Notes under the pieces: model-generated
Seen by the model: the letters and a program-made list of their open reading frames with translations, nothing else
Databases searched by the model: none
Told to the model about the DNA's origin: nothing
Shown: positions 34,742 through 45,447 of the stretch, one piece after another
Numbering within the stretch: position 1 is the first letter of the stretch
How the letters are laid out: each line of letters begins with the position of its first letter
Made by a program: the position numbers and the translations under genes
Source: Caldilineaceae bacterium bin5
GTDB lineage: Bacteria > Chloroflexota > Anaerolineae > Caldilineales > Caldilineaceae
Assembly: GCA_002238445.1 (NCBI GenBank)
Contig: MPML01000017.1
Coordinates: 1 to 64,000, forward strand
Direction: 5' to 3'
Length of the DNA stretch: 64,000 bases

Positions 34742-35860
34742 GTGACCGAAGAACACCCAATTGCCGACAGCGAGGAACGGATCTTCGTCGCCGGTCAGAT
34801 GCAACTGATGTGGTGGCGCTTCCGCAAACACCGCGTGGCCGTGGTGGCTACCCTTGTCGTCGTCGCTTTCTATCTCGTCGTGCTGGGCGCCGACTTCCTG
34901 GCCTACACAAATCCCAACACGACCGAGGCCTATCGATCCCTGATGCCGCCCCAACCTATTCGCTTTTTTGACAACGGCAGGTTCAGCCCACATGTCTACG
35001 CCGTAACCGGCGAGCGGGATATGAGGACCTTCAAACGCGTCTACGTTTCCCATCCCGATCAGAAGCGGCCCGTCCGCTTTTTTGTGCGCGGCTACAAGTA
35101 CAAGTTCCTCGGCTTCATCCGCACCGATCGCCATCTGATCGGTGTCGAGGGCGCTACGGCCGCGGAGTCAATCTTTCTGCTTGGCACGGATGAGAAGGGG
35201 CGCGATGTATGGTCGCGCATCATGGTCGCGACGCGCACTTCGCTCACAATTGGCCTGGTGGCGGTGGCGCTTAGCCTCGTGCTCGGCGTTCTGCTGGGGG
35301 GGATTTCCGGCTTCTATGGCGGTCCGATGGACTCTGCTATCCAGCGCCTCATCGAGATTCTGCGTTCGATTCCCACCATCCCGCTTTGGATGGGGATGGC
35401 CGCCGCCTTTCCCAGGGACTGGAGCGTCGAGCAGATTTACTTTGCCATCACCATTGTCATCGCCTTGCGCGGCTGGACAGGGCTGGCACGCGAGGTGCGC
35501 GGCCGCTTTCTCTCTCTGCGCGAGGAGGACTTTGTGACGGCCGCCGACTTGGCCGGTTGCAGCCGCAAGCGCATCATTTTCCGGCACATGATACCCTCCT
35601 TCCAGAGCCATATCATCGCTGCCGCCACTTTGTCCGTCCCGGCCATGATTCTGGCGGAGACGGCGTTGAGCTATCTGGGATTAGGTTTGCGTCCGCCGGC
35701 CATCAGTTGGGGTGTCATGCTTCAACAGGTGCAGAATGTCGAGGCCGTCGCGCTATCACCCTGGTTGCTGGTCTCGGCCGTCCCCGTGATCGTCGTGACA
35801 TTGGCCTTCAACTTCATGGGCGACGGTCTGCGAGACGCTGCGGACCCGTATGGCGTCTGA
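34742..35860 (+). CDS. dppC: ABC transporter permease (DppC/OppC-like) with enlarged first extracellular loop
   Basis: A 372-aa permease. TM1 (about 32-55) is followed by roughly 95 residues before the conserved GTDEKGRDVWSR; standard DppC proteins have about 40. The insert (NPNTTEAYRSLMPPQPIRFF...FVRGYKYKFLGF) is probably extracytoplasmic and may contact the large binding protein. The docking loop is SLREEDFVTAADLAGCSRKRIIFRHMIPS. The start is GTG at 34742, with only a weak AGGTGA site. Confidence 0.9.
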   Translation: MTEEHPIADSEERIFVAGQMQLMWWRFRKHRVAVVATLVVVAFYLVVLGADFLAYTNPNTTEAYRSLMPPQPIRFFDNGRFSPHVYAVTGERDMRTFKRVYVSHPDQKRPVRFFVRGYKYKFLGFIRTDRHLIGVEGATAAESIFLLGTDEKGRDVWSRIMVATRTSLTIGLVAVALSLVLGVLLGGISGFYGGPMDSAIQRLIEILRSIPTIPLWMGMAAAFPRDWSVEQIYFAITIVIALRGWTGLAREVRGRFLSLREEDFVTAADLAGCSRKRIIFRHMIPSFQSHIIAAATLSVPAMILAETALSYLGLGLRPPAISWGVMLQQVQNVEAVALSPWLLVSAVPVIVVTLAFNFMGDGLRDAADPYGV

Positions 35861-35903
35861 AATTATTGACTCCTGAAATCTTTCTCTATTTACTGCTGAG
35901 GTT

Positions 35904-36938
35904 ATGCAAGACGACCGCCAACCGATCTTATCGGTACGCAATCTGAAAACGAGCTTCTTCACCGACGAGGGTATCGTTCGAGCCGTAGATGGCGCCAGTT
36001 TCGACGTTCACCTCGGCCAGACACTCGGCATCGTCGGCGAGAGCGGCTGCGGCAAGAGCGTAACCGCGCTCTCCATTCTCGGCATCGTGCCCCGTCCGGG
36101 CCGCATCGTCGAAGGGGACATCCTGCTGCGCCGCGAACCCGAAGACGGGCAGGCGCACGAGATCGCGCTGACCTCGCTTGGCGACAGCAGCAGCGAGATG
36201 CGTTCGATTCGAGGCGCCGAGATCGCGCTCGTCTTCCAGGAGCCGATGACTTCTCTCAGCCCCGTTCACACGATCGGCAACCAGATAATCGGCGCCGCCC
36301 GCCTGCACCGCAAACTTTCCAAGCAGGAAGCCAGCGAGTTGGCGGTCGAACTGCTCAGCCTGGTAGGCATCCCCCGGGCCGAGGCGGCCATTGACTCCTA
36401 TCCATTCCAACTCAGTGGCGGCCTTCGTCAGCGCGCCCTGATTGCGCTCGCGCTCTCCTGTGACCCAAGGCTTCTCATCGCTGATGAACCAACGACCGCC
36501 CTGGACGTAACCACGCAGGCACAGATTCTCGATCTCTTGCGCTCCCTCCAGGAACAGAATGGGATGGCAATCATGCTGATCACCCACGACATGGGTGTGA
36601 TCGCGGAGATGGCCGATCAGGTCGTGGTGATGTATCTGGGCCGCGTGGTGGAGGAAGGCCCCGTAGACACCGTATTTGGCGAATCGAAGCATCCTTATAC
36701 ACAGTCCCTGTTGCGCTCGATACCCAGCATCCACTCGACGCCAAAAGTACAACTACCCACCATCACTGGAACCATCCCCCACCCGTATAACCGACCTGCC
36801 GGCTGCCCTTTCCATCCCCGCTGCCCCGACGTTATCCCGGGCGTCTGCGACAAGCACGAACCTGAGCTGCAATCGGTAGGAGATGAGCACCTGGTAAGCT
36901 GTTTCCTTTATCATCCGGTACCGGAAACCAGTCCGTAG
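35904..36938 (+). CDS. dppD: ABC transporter ATP-binding protein (DppD/OppD-like)
   Basis: A 344-aa ATPase. Walker A is GESGCGKS, the signature is LSGGLRQR (canonical LSGGMRQR), Walker B is LLIADEP and the H-loop is MLITHDMG. The C-terminal oligo_HPY region carries the usual CPFHPRCP cysteine motif. TGAGG lies just before the ATG. With DppF it is the only ATPase pair in the window, so it may also serve the two other family 5 importers. Confidence 0.93.
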   Translation: MQDDRQPILSVRNLKTSFFTDEGIVRAVDGASFDVHLGQTLGIVGESGCGKSVTALSILGIVPRPGRIVEGDILLRREPEDGQAHEIALTSLGDSSSEMRSIRGAEIALVFQEPMTSLSPVHTIGNQIIGAARLHRKLSKQEASELAVELLSLVGIPRAEAAIDSYPFQLSGGLRQRALIALALSCDPRLLIADEPTTALDVTTQAQILDLLRSLQEQNGMAIMLITHDMGVIAEMADQVVVMYLGRVVEEGPVDTVFGESKHPYTQSLLRSIPSIHSTPKVQLPTITGTIPHPYNRPAGCPFHPRCPDVIPGVCDKHEPELQSVGDEHLVSCFLYHPVPETSP

Positions 36939-36990
36939 AACCCTAATTCGACAACTGGTCGAAAGGTTCTGCTTCAAGACAGTTGGCAAA

Positions 36991-38034
<1,044 letters not shown>

Positions 38035-38131
38035 CCTGTTCGGATACCCCTTCTGCGATATGTCGCCTGGCGATTTTTGTCGGTGGGGATCAGCACTATG
38101 AGAAAGTAGTGGCGAGAGTTGCTTTCGTTCC

Positions 38132-39142
38132 TTACGGTGTCTTCCCCTCAGACCTCAGCGCCCATCCTTCATCGACCATCTGAAATACGTCTTTGGTTGG
38201 ATTGTACCCTAGCATTGCCCGCGCCTTGGCGATACTCAGTTCCCAGTTGACGACCTTGGAGACTGTCACTTCGACGTAGGGCCAGCCGGTCACTTTCGAT
38301 ATGTATCTCAGCAGTTGATCGTGTGCGAACGGCTGCGCCGCCATCAGATGAAAGACTTTACCGACCGCGATCTCTTTTTCCAACAGGAGAAGCAACCCCT
38401 CGGCCAGATTACGCGGATCGTTTACCATTTCGGTCCCTACTACGCCCTGCGTGTCATAAGCGATCACCAGTCTTGGATCGCGAGGATCAAGGTCCTCCAG
38501 ATTCTCGACCGTCTCCTGCTCCTCGGGCGACAGGACGGGCTTCGATTTCAGCAGCTTCAGGAACCCTGCCAGGTAGAGTTTGTCGGCCCAGATCGACGTG
38601 GAGTCCAGAAGCTCGTCGCACGCCAGGGTAACACCGAAACGGGGAATTGTCACAGGCAGGCCACAGCGCCGCATGTAATTCCAGCACATATCCTCGCACA
38701 GTATCTTGCTCATCCCATAGGGGTCGTCGTTAATGCGGGGATGCTGTTCGTCCACGGGTAGATAGAGGGCCCCGTTGGGATTCCAGTAGACGTTGTCGGT
38801 GCTGGCAAGGACGAACCGACTGATCCGGCTTGCGTGAGGTACGAGTGATTCCAGCAAATTGTATGTACCGACAACATTGGTAGCGAAGATTTCATCCGAG
38901 GTTCGGCCTTGGGGCAAATGAGCGCCCAGGTGGTAGACCGCGTCTACCCCCTCCACGGCAGGGTGCAGGCTGTCCCGTTCCGTGAGCTGTCCCTCCACAA
39001 TTTCGACGCCCGGTCCCTCAATCCGCGTCCGCAGAGGATCTGCCGGCATCACGAGAGCACGCACCTCATGGTTCTGCCGCAGAAGTTCGGCGACAAGGCG
39101 GCTGCCGATGCGTCCAGTGGCGCCGGTTACAAGGATCTTCAT
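38132..39142 (-). CDS. NAD-dependent epimerase/dehydratase (extended SDR)
   Basis: A 336-aa extended SDR with TGATGRIG at the NAD loop, VLASTDNVYW for the catalytic Ser/Thr and YGMSK for the Tyr/Lys pair. It does not match the uronate-dehydrogenase-like trio closely. The ATG at 39142 has GGAGCGAAAACG upstream, 64 bp after the stop of a DppC-like permease, so it is probably the last gene of that operon. Substrate not assignable; a sugar or sugar lactone is likely. Confidence 0.83.
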   Translation of the reverse strand: MKILVTGATGRIGSRLVAELLRQNHEVRALVMPADPLRTRIEGPGVEIVEGQLTERDSLHPAVEGVDAVYHLGAHLPQGRTSDEIFATNVVGTYNLLESLVPHASRISRFVLASTDNVYWNPNGALYLPVDEQHPRINDDPYGMSKILCEDMCWNYMRRCGLPVTIPRFGVTLACDELLDSTSIWADKLYLAGFLKLLKSKPVLSPEEQETVENLEDLDPRDPRLVIAYDTQGVVGTEMVNDPRNLAEGLLLLLEKEIAVGKVFHLMAAQPFAHDQLLRYISKVTGWPYVEVTVSKVVNWELSIAKARAMLGYNPTKDVFQMVDEGWALRSEGKTP

Positions 39143-39206
39143 CGTTTTCGCTCCAGTGTCGATTGAAAGGCCAACAGGGAGAGAAGATCGCTCCCCATTT
39201 GTGGTT

Positions 39207-40112
39207 TCAGCGTTCGCGCAAGGTCGGGTCCAGCAGGTCTCGTAAACCGTCGCCGAGCAAATTAAATCCGAGCACTGAGATGGCAATGGCGATGCCAGGG
39301 AAAACCGACATCTCCGGATGGGTATTCAGGTACTTTCGTCCTCCTGCCAGGATCAAGCCCCACGACGGGTCGGGCGGCTGCGCGCCAAAACCAAGAAACG
39401 ACAGGGCCGCCTCGCTCAAGATGGTCCACGCCAGCCCGATCGTAATCTGTACAATCACCGGCGCGCCGGCATTGGGAAGCAGATGGAGAAGCATAATGCG
39501 CCAGTTGGACACGCCGATGGCGCGCGCGCTTTCAATGTAGGGAAGTTGTGATACAGCGATCACTGCGCCGCGCGAGACGCGACAGAGAATAGGAACATAG
39601 ATGACCGCAAGCGCAATGATCAGATTCTGCGTGGACGGCCCCAGCAGGACCGAAATAGTAAGGGCCAACAGCAGACCGGGAATAGCAAACATCAAGTCTA
39701 TGAACGCCATGATGCCGGTCTCGACGGGCCCGCGCAAGAAACCGGCCGTGATTCCAAGCAGTAGACCGACCAAACCGGACAGGGCCATCGATAAAATGGC
39801 GACAAGCAGGCTGAACCTCCCTCCGTAGATGATACGGCTGAAGAGGTCGCGGCCCAGATAGTCAGTGCCGAAAAGATGCTCACTGCTCGGACTGGCAAGC
39901 ATCTGACTGAAATCCGCCTCGAAAGGGTCTGCGGTCGCGAAGACAGGCGCGAAAACAGATGTAATGATCAGAGCAAGCGTGATGATGAACCCGACCACGA
40001 ACAGGCGGTGACGGGCAGCACGGCGCAAGAAACGCCGCAGCGGATTTCTCGCGGCCACTCTCTGCTCTGCTTCAGAGCTATTCGTAACGAATTCGCGGAT
40101 CGAGTTTGCCAT
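39207..40112 (-). CDS. ABC transporter permease (DppC/OppC-like)
   Basis: A 301-aa permease. The conserved segment FGTDYLGRDLFSRIIYGGR and docking loop IESARAIGVSNWRIMLLHLLPN identify a DppC-type protein. The ATG at 40112 lies inside the end of the preceding dppB-like gene (35-bp overlap); an upstream TTG at 40130 is less likely. No ATPase gene follows in this operon. Confidence 0.9.
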   Translation of the reverse strand: MANSIREFVTNSSEAEQRVAARNPLRRFLRRAARHRLFVVGFIITLALIITSVFAPVFATADPFEADFSQMLASPSSEHLFGTDYLGRDLFSRIIYGGRFSLLVAILSMALSGLVGLLLGITAGFLRGPVETGIMAFIDLMFAIPGLLLALTISVLLGPSTQNLIIALAVIYVPILCRVSRGAVIAVSQLPYIESARAIGVSNWRIMLLHLLPNAGAPVIVQITIGLAWTILSEAALSFLGFGAQPPDPSWGLILAGGRKYLNTHPEMSVFPGIAIAISVLGFNLLGDGLRDLLDPTLRER

Positions 40113-41025
40113 AGAGTACGTCCACGACAAGGTTTACTAAGACGAAAGCGGTTGAGTAGAGAAGCAGTACACCCTGCAGCACCGGCAAATCCCGGTTCAG
40201 CAGTGCGCGTACTGTCAACTGACCCAGCCCCGGCACGAAAAACAATTCTTCGATCAGGACCGTTCCCCCCAGCAGGTAGCCCAACTCCAGGCCAATGACG
40301 GTTACAATCGGGATCGCGGCATTCTTGAGACCATGTCGCCAGAGAACTTGCCGAGGACGGAGCCCCTTGGCATGCGCAACTCGCATGTAGTCGCGATTGA
40401 GAACCTCGAGAACGGCGGAGCGAACGACGCGCGTCATCACCGCCGCCAAGGGCAATGCCAGGCTCAAAGTGGGCATGACCATGTGCAACAGGTTGACACC
40501 CAGGCCATCGCTGAGTGGCCTAAAGCCGGAAGGCGGCAGCCACTGCAGACGGGCCGCGACGACAAGAATCAGAATAGTGGCAATCCAAAAGTTGGGTATC
40601 GAGATTCCGAGTTGACCAAATTGCATCGCCAGCAGATCAACCCAAGTCCCGTTGCGGGCAGCCGCCAAGATTCCCAGCGGAAGGGCGATCGAAAGCCCCA
40701 GCAGAATCGTGAGAACACTAAGTTCCACCGTAACGGGAATTCGCGACTTGACCAGATCCCAGACCGGGTAGCCACCCAACAGAGAGTTGCCCATGTCTCC
40801 GCGGAGGATATCTCCCAGCCAGTCGAAATATTGCACATGAAGCGGCCGGTCAAGCCCAAGGAACTCGCGCATCTTGTCGGCCGCTGGTGACCCCGCGCCG
40901 ACGGTATCGAGCAGAACGAGCACCACGTCGCCGGGAAGCGCGTGCATCAGCAGAAAGACCAGGGTCGCTACTGCCCAAACAGTTAGTATGGCGCGAATCA
41001 GCCGGCGACCTAGAAATCCCGACAA
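40078..41025 (-). CDS. ABC transporter permease (DppB/OppB-like)
   Basis: A 315-aa permease with the standard opening (LIRAILTVWAVATLVFLLMHALPGD) and docking loop VLNRDYMRVAHAKGLRPRQVLWRH; it ends in DPRIRYE. It starts at a TTG, supported by AGGAG about 10 nt upstream and no in-frame ATG nearby. Cotranscribed with the binding protein before it and the DppC-like gene after it. Confidence 0.9.
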   Translation of the reverse strand: MSGFLGRRLIRAILTVWAVATLVFLLMHALPGDVVLVLLDTVGAGSPAADKMREFLGLDRPLHVQYFDWLGDILRGDMGNSLLGGYPVWDLVKSRIPVTVELSVLTILLGLSIALPLGILAAARNGTWVDLLAMQFGQLGISIPNFWIATILILVVAARLQWLPPSGFRPLSDGLGVNLLHMVMPTLSLALPLAAVMTRVVRSAVLEVLNRDYMRVAHAKGLRPRQVLWRHGLKNAAIPIVTVIGLELGYLLGGTVLIEELFFVPGLGQLTVRALLNRDLPVLQGVLLLYSTAFVLVNLVVDVLYGKLDPRIRYE

Positions 41026-41266
41026 GCTATGTCGTCTCCTCTTTCACGGTCTGGAATTGCGAAATTGGCCGCGATATGGGCGAGCGCGGCAAGGTACGGC
41101 AGGAATGATGAGCCGCCAGAGGGAGGACGCATTTCCAAGAAGAGCGGAAATGCGTCCACATGAACAGGACTTAACCCCGTTACCTGTCCAGCCATACATA
41201 TTTCAAGAAGCGCACAGTGCCCAGACCATCTACCTGGTAGTCCATGACGTCGGGGTGCATGCCCAT

Positions 41267-42787
41267 TCAATCGTCATAGGTGAAGAGGTAAACGAGCGGC
41301 CATCCCGCCTCATACCCAATTGTCAGCGCCTCGGTATAGAGTTCTCTGCGCTCGTCGGGATCGGTTACTCTGCGTGCCTCTTCGACAAGCTCGTTGTACT
41401 CGGGAATGTCGAAGTTAGGTGCAAAGCCGTGCGACACGCCCTCCGGATGCATGATACCGTAGAAGATGTCGTCCGGGCTGGATGCGTAGAGACCTTGCAA
41501 GGCAGCGGTGAATTCGCCCTTATAGACCTTCTCCACCCAGACCGCGTGGTCGGTGGCCAGGAGATTGAACTTTATTCCCAACTCGGCCGCGCTGATCTGG
41601 AGAATCTCGGCGATTTGGCCTTCATCCGAAGCCGCCCCGTAGAAGTTCAAATCAACTTCGAAACCGTCTGGATAGTTGGATTTGGCCAAGTACTCCTTGG
41701 CCTTTTCAATATCGGGCGATTTATAGTCCTCGATTCCGGTGTAGTATTGGCTGTTCGGGGGCTGCGGGTCGCCGGCGAAAAAGCGGTTGCAGCGGCCAGC
41801 GGTATAGACATCGCACATGACCTGCTTGTCGACCAGATGCTGCAACGCCTTCAACACATTGGGGTCGTTGAACGGTTCCCTCCCTACGTTAAAGGTAAAC
41901 ATAAAGAAGATGCCGGTGTCGCCGGTGAACAGCTTGTACTCCTGCTGGGTCAGAGTTTCCCAGGAGGCGCCGGGAACCATCATAATGAAATCGACAGCAT
42001 CAGAGGAAAGGTTGGCCGCGCGCGCGGCGTCGTCGAGCAGATAGGACATGCTGATGCCGTCCAGGTAGGGAACGCCCTCCTCCCAATAGTCCTCATTTCT
42101 GACCAGTTCCGTCTTGACCCCCGGCTCAAACTCCTTCAATTTGAAAGGACCTGTGCCAATGTATTCGAACGGCTCCTTCTCAAAAGTGCCTTCTGGCATA
42201 ACCAGCACTGCCGGCCGGCCAAGCACATCCAGGAACGGGCTGTATGGTTCCTTTAGGGTCACCTTAACGGTGTAGTCGTCTACTGCTTCGACGCTGGCAA
42301 CCGGTGACAGCCATCCAGCATACGCCGAGATCGAATCATCCATCGCGTGTTCAAAGGAGTAAACAACATCTGCGGATGTCATCTCTTCGCCGTTGTGGAA
42401 CAGGACGCCTTTGCGCAGATGGAAGATATATTCGATGTCGCTGACAGCCTCCCAAGTCTCGGCCAGGGACGGGTTGTTGTTATATCCCGAATCCCAATAC
42501 AGCAGCCCTTCATAGATCTGGTGGAGGATGTTCCACTCGGTCGCGCCGTGCAGCCGTCCGCCCCAGGGGTTGATGACTGTAGACGCCTGCGCTTGCCCAA
42601 ATTTGAGGACACCTCCATACTTGGGCCCTTCCTCAGCAGCCGGCGCTGCCGCTTCCGATTCATCGGCGCTGGCGGCCTGTTCAGCACCACCGTCCGCCGG
42701 AGCCGCGGGGGCACATGCGGCAAGCAGGGCAAGCACCACGATCAGTCCGAAAATCGTAGCCGCAACAGAAAAATTCCGCCTTCTCAT
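41267..42787 (-). CDS. ABC transporter substrate-binding lipoprotein, family 5
   Basis: A 506-aa family 5 binding protein. The signal (TIFGLIVVLALLAAC) ends in a lipobox and is followed by an Ala/Glu/Asp-rich linker. The domain opening YGGVLKFGQAQ and the segment YIFHLRKGVLFHNGEEMTSADVVYSFE are typical. ATG 42787 with CCAGGAGGCC upstream. First gene of a four-gene operon (binding protein, DppB, DppC, SDR) without ATPases. Confidence 0.9.
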   Translation of the reverse strand: MRRRNFSVAATIFGLIVVLALLAACAPAAPADGGAEQAASADESEAAAPAAEEGPKYGGVLKFGQAQASTVINPWGGRLHGATEWNILHQIYEGLLYWDSGYNNNPSLAETWEAVSDIEYIFHLRKGVLFHNGEEMTSADVVYSFEHAMDDSISAYAGWLSPVASVEAVDDYTVKVTLKEPYSPFLDVLGRPAVLVMPEGTFEKEPFEYIGTGPFKLKEFEPGVKTELVRNEDYWEEGVPYLDGISMSYLLDDAARAANLSSDAVDFIMMVPGASWETLTQQEYKLFTGDTGIFFMFTFNVGREPFNDPNVLKALQHLVDKQVMCDVYTAGRCNRFFAGDPQPPNSQYYTGIEDYKSPDIEKAKEYLAKSNYPDGFEVDLNFYGAASDEGQIAEILQISAAELGIKFNLLATDHAVWVEKVYKGEFTAALQGLYASSPDDIFYGIMHPEGVSHGFAPNFDIPEYNELVEEARRVTDPDERRELYTEALTIGYEAGWPLVYLFTYDD

Positions 42788-42860
42788 CTTTTGGCCTCCT
42801 GGTGTCTTGACTGTATTTGACGGTTGGGAACGTTGATGCAGAAAATGGCAAAGCAACATA

Positions 42861-42890
42861 ATCTTATTTCATTGGTACTCGTTAGGTCAA
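42861..42890 (-). promoter_or_regulatory. Candidate promoter of the second importer operon
   Basis: On the minus strand TTGACC (42890-42885), an 18-bp spacer and TAAGAT (42866-42861). The leader to the ATG at 42787 would be about 65 nt. Moderate match, so only a candidate. Confidence 0.4.
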
Positions 42891-43057
42891 GTCACTTTTT
42901 CCCGTCAGCCGCGTACCAGCTTCCGGAGTCATCCCGCCCGCACACGGCACAGAATACCGGAGGCTGCCAGAAGGTTAGCGCAATTCTTTGGGATGTACTC
43001 CTGCCGAAGTCAGCCCTATACTATCCGGCGAATATGTCCCCAGGTTTGAGGTGATAG

Positions 43058-43363
43058 AAACTACTCAACCACAACTAATTTGCGATCCTGAATGGGGCGA
43101 GCGAAGGTGTTTTCTCTCTCCGCACTCCTCTATAGTCTCTCTTTTCATTTGGGCGGTCGGCCGCAAGCGGCCTCCCTTGTGCAGGGGCTGCGCCCCCGCA
43201 ACGCCCCCCTCCAAAACCGTCGCTAACCGACTGTGTGTGCTCATTCCGGCAGGGCCGCTCCAGCAACGTGGCTGCCGCCAACCGAATACGCAATCAGACA
43301 GCCCGAATGGCGGCAGGGATAACTGGCTGGTCAAGACAGGCACTGTATATGGCTTAGTAGTTA
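43058..43363 (-). mobile_element. MITE-like element, copy 4 (inverted orientation)
   Basis: About 306 bp, the reverse complement of the other copies. Its ends are AAACTACTCAACCACA (43058-43073) and, at the right, TATGGCTTAGTAGTTA (ending 43363). The core hairpin GGCCGC-AA-GCGGCC lies at 43159-43172. Flanks GAGGTGATAG (43048-43057) and CAGGTGACAA (43364-43373) match at 7 of 10 positions, which fits a decayed 10-bp target duplication. It separates the divergent binding-protein and GH127-like genes and so sits in their regulatory region. Confidence 0.85.
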
Positions 43364-43481
43364 CAGGTGACAATGCAGTAGGGTAAGATAACTCAGTGGA
43401 ATGTTCCCTGTCAGTTGTGAACTGCACTCAGGAGACGAACCCACCCCGACCTCACACAACCCCAACCCAGGAGCAACCGCC

Positions 43482-45353
43482 ATGACAGAAGCGACGATCC
43501 CTATCGAGTACATTCGCCCCTATGCTCCTCCTCCACCAGCGAGCCGCCGGCGAGGCGTTCGAGCCGAAGCGTGGACGCCGGCGACCCTCGACCTGGCCGA
43601 CCGGGCCCGCCTTGCCGTCAACGGCATGGTCGAGCCGACCGACCCCGAAGCCGACTACCGCGTTTACTGGAAGGCTTCGTTTCGCTTCAACCCGCCCGTC
43701 ATGTATCACGACGGTTCGGACACCGGTATCACGCTCAAGTTCCTGGAAGCAGCGCCGCGTATGCGCATCATGAGCGGTTCAGAACAGGGCCTGCACGTCG
43801 AGCAGCGCTGGCGGGAGGTGCTGTTGCGTATGATCGGACCGGACGGGCAGGTGGCCTCGCCGCTGGTAGGTCCCGGGCTGGTGCGGCCACCTGTGCTGGG
43901 CGGGCTGGAAGGCAACCAGATGATCGATCAGCAGGTCAACGGGATCGCGTTGGGGGTTGCCGCCACCTATGCTGCGCTGGACGACAGCGCCTTCTGGGAG
44001 CCGGTTGGGCGGGGCATCGTTGAAGGGCTGCAAGGCCTGGTAGTTCAGCACGAAGACATGGCCTATCTGACCCAGTGGGTGTTCGCGCCCGGGCAGCGGG
44101 GCGATCCTGCGCAGCCGCGCCCGTTGGGCACTTTTGCCGCCTATGCTATGTGGCCGGCGCGCCGCCTTGTCGACTTCTACCGCGTGACCGGTAGCGAGCC
44201 TGCGCTGGCATTGGCAGGCCAGCCGTGCCGCTACGTCGTCCGTGAGGGCCAGTACTTTGACGCCGCCAACTATCGCTTCCTGCCCGACAACCCGGACCCC
44301 GGCGGCCCCCGCCATGATGTCGTGCATTTCCACCATCACGCCATGACGATATTGACCTGCCTGGAGTACGGCCTGGCCAGCGGCGATCAGGAGATGCTCG
44401 ACTTCGCGGCGCAGGCGTTCCCCGTGGCCATCACCCACGGAGAGCGGCTGACCGGCTTCTTCCCCGAGTCGGTCATCGATCACCACCAGACGTGTGAACT
44501 GTGCGAAGTCGGAGACATGGTGCGGATAGCGGTGCGGCAGGCCGAGGCCGGCCTCGGCGACCACTACTGGGACGACGCCGACCGCTGGACCCGCAATCAA
44601 CTGGCTGAGGGGCAGCTGACGCGCGCCGACTGGATCGAGCGCTTGCATCTCGGCGATCCACCGTCGCGGCACGATACCGGGGAGCGCTGGCCGATGACGA
44701 CTGAGCGCGTGGGTGAACGCAATATCGGCGCCTTTGCCGGCTGGCAAAGCCCCAACGACTGGGTGGAGTTCATGCTCACGCGCTGGCCGGAGGGGACACC
44801 GTTCGGCAGCAATCTGGGTCACGTGCAGGGCATCATGCACTGCTGCACCGCGAACGCCGCCCGCGGCCTTTACGATGTCTGGCGCAATATCGTGCATGCG
44901 CAGGGCGACCGCGTCAAAGTGAACCTCCTCCTCAATCGCACACACGAAGCTGTAGATGTTGACAGCCATCTCCCTTACACGGGGCAGGTCGACCTGCACG
45001 TCAGGCGGGACTGCCGACTAGACGTGCGGATGCCGGCCTGGGTTGACCTGGGCGAGGTGGCCTGCCAAGTGGAGGGTAACGCGCGTGAGGTCGGATTCGA
45101 CGGACGCTACGCGCGGGTAGGCGACGTTGGCAGAGGCCAAGCCGTCCGGCTCAATTTCCCAATCGACGAACGCACTGACCGCGTATCGATCAACAACCGG
45201 TGGTATCTGCTGGTGCGCAAGGGGCATGACATTGTATGCATTGATCCGCCGGGCAAGCTGTGCCCGTTGTACCAGCGGGATCACTACCGGGACGATGTAA
45301 CGTTGTGGAAGAAGACCCCCCGCTACCTAGATGAACAGCGGTTGGATTGGTAG
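43482..45353 (+). CDS. GH127 (DUF1680)-like glycoside hydrolase
   Basis: A 623-aa helical-barrel protein resembling beta-L-arabinofuranosidases of GH127/DUF1680. The cysteines that form the metal/nucleophile site in that family appear as Q336-T-C338-E-L-C341-E and HC454-C455-TANAARGLYDVW. The glutamate normally found in the ETC motif is Gln here, and an extra cysteine is present. A beta-sandwich tail follows from about residue 490. No signal peptide, so it acts in the cytoplasm on an imported substrate. ATG 43482 with CCAGGAGC upstream. An isolated plus-strand gene 118 bp after MITE copy 4. Confidence 0.75.
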   Translation: MTEATIPIEYIRPYAPPPPASRRRGVRAEAWTPATLDLADRARLAVNGMVEPTDPEADYRVYWKASFRFNPPVMYHDGSDTGITLKFLEAAPRMRIMSGSEQGLHVEQRWREVLLRMIGPDGQVASPLVGPGLVRPPVLGGLEGNQMIDQQVNGIALGVAATYAALDDSAFWEPVGRGIVEGLQGLVVQHEDMAYLTQWVFAPGQRGDPAQPRPLGTFAAYAMWPARRLVDFYRVTGSEPALALAGQPCRYVVREGQYFDAANYRFLPDNPDPGGPRHDVVHFHHHAMTILTCLEYGLASGDQEMLDFAAQAFPVAITHGERLTGFFPESVIDHHQTCELCEVGDMVRIAVRQAEAGLGDHYWDDADRWTRNQLAEGQLTRADWIERLHLGDPPSRHDTGERWPMTTERVGERNIGAFAGWQSPNDWVEFMLTRWPEGTPFGSNLGHVQGIMHCCTANAARGLYDVWRNIVHAQGDRVKVNLLLNRTHEAVDVDSHLPYTGQVDLHVRRDCRLDVRMPAWVDLGEVACQVEGNAREVGFDGRYARVGDVGRGQAVRLNFPIDERTDRVSINNRWYLLVRKGHDIVCIDPPGKLCPLYQRDHYRDDVTLWKKTPRYLDEQRLDW

Positions 45354-45447
45354 TTATTACCGCGAGGGTGGGAGGACAGGTAGAGGCGGAGGAAGGCAGG
45401 CCGGCGACGGCAGGTCTGCATACAGAATTGGTTAGCGCCTGGAACGC

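Noticed and set aside
38063..38078. Terminator after dppF
   Set aside because: The stem TCGCCTGGCGA leaves too small a loop; only the TTTTT is terminator-like.
40874..42256. 460-codon plus-strand open frame
   Set aside because: Overlaps the second binding-protein and dppB-like genes on the other strand; shadow frame.
43779..44999. 406-codon minus-strand open frame
   Set aside because: Antisense to the GH127-like gene; no family features.
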